From: Actinophytocola sp963727495
Lineage (GTDB): Bacteria > Actinomycetota > Actinomycetes > Mycobacteriales > Pseudonocardiaceae
Length of the DNA: 64,000 nt
Reading direction: 5' to 3'
Assembly (NCBI GenBank): GCA_963727495.1
Contig: CAVSGQ010000007.1
Span: 124,001 to 188,000 of the forward strand
This document shows positions 62,200-64,000 of the stretch, piece after piece. Each line of letters starts with the position of its first letter. Position 1 is the first letter of the stretch. The notes under the pieces are model-generated. The model was not told the origin of the DNA, made no database searches, and saw only the letters and a program-made list of their open reading frames with translations. A program made the position numbers and the translations under genes.

Positions 62200-62655
62200 A
62201 TGAGCGAACCGGCGTCACCGGGCGGTCCGGCGGTGCTCGAGGTGAGCGTGCACATCGCCGCGAGGCCCGAGACCGTGTTCGCGTACTTCACCGACCCGGA
62301 CCGCTACGTCCGGTGGATGGGCAGTGACGTCACCATCGAGCCGGTGCCGGGCGGCACCTACCGGGTGCACATCCGCGACGGCGTGGCGACCAGCGGCGAG
62401 TTCGTCGAGGTGGATCCGCCCAAGCGGGTGGTGTTCACCTGGGGCTGGAACGACGATCCCGCGGTGGCGCCCGGCTCGACCCGAGTCGTCGTCACGTTGG
62501 AGGAGGAGGACGGCGGCACCCGCGTGGTGCTGCGCCACCACGGGCTGCCCGACGAGGAGCGGCGCGGGCACCACGACACCGGCTGGCGCGGCTACCTCGC
62601 GCGGCTGGTCGTGGCCGCCGGCGGCGGCGACCCCGGCCCGGACCCGAACGCGTAG
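62200..62655 (+). CDS. SRPBCC (AHSA1-like) protein
   Basis: 151 residues. START-like fold: LEVSVHIAARPETVFAYFTDPDRYVRWMG at the start, GGTYRVHIRDGVATSGEFVEVDPPKRVVFTWGW in the middle, and GTRVVLRHHGLPDEE near the end (each quoted in part). Binds hydrophobic ligands; substrate unknown. Divergent from the response regulator operon. Confidence 0.82.
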   Translation: MSEPASPGGPAVLEVSVHIAARPETVFAYFTDPDRYVRWMGSDVTIEPVPGGTYRVHIRDGVATSGEFVEVDPPKRVVFTWGWNDDPAVAPGSTRVVVTLEEEDGGTRVVLRHHGLPDEERRGHHDTGWRGYLARLVVAAGGGDPGPDPNA

Positions 62656-62783
62656 GGCCCGGGTCAGCCGACCTCGAACGTCGTGCCGATGCCCATGCCG
62701 GTGATCCACTCGGGACCGCCGCCCGCCGCCCCGATTCACCGGCCGCACCGCAGCTCAGCTGGACCGCCATTCCGGACGGCATT

Positions 62784-62955
62784 TGGGAACGCTCCCACAG
62801 TGTCCGATGTCGAACGGCGACGCCGCCCGCATCCCCGAACGCCCCCACCGGTCGTCCTCGTGACCATCGAACCGGTGACCCACGATGGAGCGTTCCCAAA
62901 TTTCCGTACCCCGTGCTCGGCCCGTCACGCGGAGTCAAGATCGGAGTGTTCCCGG
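62784..62955. promoter_or_regulatory. CebR/LacI-type operators upstream of the LacI-family gene
   Basis: TGGGAACGCTCCCA at 62784-62797 differs by one position from the cellobiose-responsive CebR box TGGGAGCGCTCCCA. A second site at 62885-62898 (ATGGAGCGTTCCCA) and a weaker one at 62942-62955 follow. The remaining part of 62656-63011 contains no recognisable gene. Confidence 0.55.
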
Positions 62956-63011
62956 GAGGCTTCCCAGTATCATCGTCCGAAGGCGGCGGCGGACGTGAGG
63001 TGAGCAACGGC

Positions 63012-64000
63012 ATGGCGGGCAAGGGTCGGTCCCGTGGGAGCGGGCGTCCCACTCTGGAGCAGGTCGCGGTGGAGGCCAACGTGTCACGGGGCACCGCCTC
63101 ACGGGTCGTGAACGGGTCGCTCGAGGTGAGCCCGTGGGCGCTCAAGGCGGTCCGCGACGCGATCCGCAAGCTCGGCTACGTGCCCAACCAGGCCGCGCGC
63201 AGCCTCGTCACCCAGCGCAGCGACACCGTCCTGCTCGTGGTGTCCGAGTCCGAGGACCGCGTGTTCGGCGAGCCGTTCTTCGCGAGCATCGTGCGCGGCC
63301 TGAGCCAGGAGCTGTCCACCACGCCCCTCCAGCTGAACCTGATGATGGCCAGCACCGCTCGCCAGCACGGCCGGGTGGAGCAACTCGTGCGCAACGGGCA
63401 CGTCGACGGGGTCATGCTGATCTCGCTGCACGGCGACGACCCGCTGCCGCAGAACCTGGTCGCCGCGGGCGCGCCGGTGGCGCTGATCGGCCGGCCCATG
63501 TCCGACATCGGCGCGGCGCCCTACGTCGACGCCGACAACGAGACCGGGGCCCGGACGGCGACCGAGTACCTCTACACGCAAGGCAGGCGGCGGATCGCGA
63601 CGATCACCGGACCGCAGGACATGGCCGCCGGCCTCGACCGGCTCAGCGGCTTCCGCGCGGCGCTGCGCGGGCGTCGCGGCGTGCACCGCCTGGTCGCCCA
63701 GGGCGACTTCGGCCAGACCAGCGGCGAGGCCGCGATGCGTGAGCTGCTCGCCAAGGATCCCGAGCTGGACGCGGTCTTCGCGGCGAGCGACCCGATGGCG
63801 GCCGGGGCGCTGCGCGCGCTGCGGGCCGCCGGCCGGCGGGTGCCCGACGACGTCGCGGTCATCGGGTTCGACGACTCGGAGCTGGCCCGCAACACCGACC
63901 CGCAGCTCACCAGCGTCAGCCAGCCCACCCAGCAGATGGGCCGCGAGGTCGCCAAGCTGCTCATCACCCAGCTGCGCGAGCCGGAGACCGAGCTCGCTCC
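63012..64000 (+). CDS. LacI-family transcriptional regulator (CebR-like), cut by window edge
   Basis: About 330 residues visible. N-terminal HTH (LEQVAVEANVSRGTASRVVNG) with hinge helix (YVPNQAARSLVTQRS), then the periplasmic-binding-protein-like effector domain (FFASIVRGLSQELS, GHVDGVMLISLHGDD, VAVIGFDDSELARNTDPQLTSV in pieces). ATG 63012 has AGGTGAG seven bases upstream; GTG 63000 is an alternative. The upstream boxes suggest sugar-responsive (cellobiose-type) autoregulation. The C-terminus lies beyond base 64000. Confidence 0.88.
   Translation, partial: MAGKGRSRGSGRPTLEQVAVEANVSRGTASRVVNGSLEVSPWALKAVRDAIRKLGYVPNQAARSLVTQRSDTVLLVVSESEDRVFGEPFFASIVRGLSQELSTTPLQLNLMMASTARQHGRVEQLVRNGHVDGVMLISLHGDDPLPQNLVAAGAPVALIGRPMSDIGAAPYVDADNETGARTATEYLYTQGRRRIATITGPQDMAAGLDRLSGFRAALRGRRGVHRLVAQGDFGQTSGEAAMRELLAKDPELDAVFAASDPMAAGALRALRAAGRRVPDDVAVIGFDDSELARNTDPQLTSVSQPTQQMGREVAKLLITQLREPETELA

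Overview
This 64-kb window is very GC-rich with strongly G/C-biased third codon positions. It is full of families typical of Actinomycetota: a GAF-ANTAR regulator, a SigD/RsdA-type pair, a SigL/RslA-type pair, an ECF42 sigma factor with its DGPF (YCII) partner, DUF1707, DUF3618, a WS/DGAT enzyme and an actinobacterial-type (group 1h, formerly group 5) [NiFe] hydrogenase. Gene content suits Pseudonocardiaceae (Amycolatopsis-like), but the genus cannot be fixed from sequence alone. No tRNA, rRNA or CRISPR array was recognised.

Layout. 1-5.8 kb (minus): MFS exporter, stand-alone condensation-domain enzyme, glutamate decarboxylase and an aromatic-L-amino-acid-type decarboxylase, preceded by a tiny leader ORF and a strong hairpin; probably a small amine/amide metabolite cluster running off the left edge. 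6.3-11 kb: a small membrane protein, two YtcJ-like amidohydrolases, an ECF sigma/zinc anti-sigma pair. 11-15.5 kb: a hypothetical protein plus an XRE-ImmA/IrrE metallopeptidase, then a Cys4/hendecad coiled-coil protein divergent from a tyrosine recombinase across a palindrome-rich AT-rich gap. 15.6-29 kb: DoxX, SigD/RsdA (the rsdA tail duplicated in tandem), DHFR-like/DGPF/ECF42 operon, hisS, glucarate dehydratase plus KDG dehydratase, TauE exporter, acyltransferase, a sigma factor with zinc ribbon and SnoaL domain, phage-holin-like/DUF3618 pair, GAF-ANTAR protein.

29.2-47.3 kb is the centrepiece: a hydrogenase island. A minus-strand operon runs XRE regulator, SIS protein, HypC-like protein, SIS protein, hydrogenase small subunit copy 1, unknown protein, maturation protease, hypC, hypD, hypE, hypA, hypB. 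A plus-strand operon runs small subunit copy 2, large subunit, NifU/2Cys-2Cys protein, DUF5947-like, DUF6084-like and a 34-residue membrane peptide; hypF faces it. The two small-subunit genes are inverted copies sharing perfectly identical tracts of 310 and 192 bp, and flank a 4-kb segment holding both operon promoters and three small regulators/accessory genes. A GGACA-N4-TGTCC palindrome occurs both at the XRE gene start and in the copy-2 promoter region. The parts together would make, mature and regulate an H2-oxidising enzyme.

47.5-64 kb: SnoaL-like protein, lipoprotein, a large helical-repeat regulator-like protein, two membrane proteins, a NarL-type two-component system, WS/DGAT, AraC regulator, VOC protein, an operon of response regulator/HEAT-repeat protein/glycosyltransferase 2/hybrid-domain histidine kinase, an SRPBCC protein, and a LacI regulator preceded by CebR-like operators (cut by the right edge).

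A caution: at least eight genes (gadB, a DUF1707 gene, the hydrogenase-linked unknown, NifU/2Cys, DUF5947-like, DUF6084-like, hypF, perhaps the ECF42 tail) carry one or more frameshifts, often in G/C runs, while their protein sequences remain well conserved on both sides. This looks more like residual indel errors in the assembly than decay; such genes are entered as pseudogenes with that caveat.
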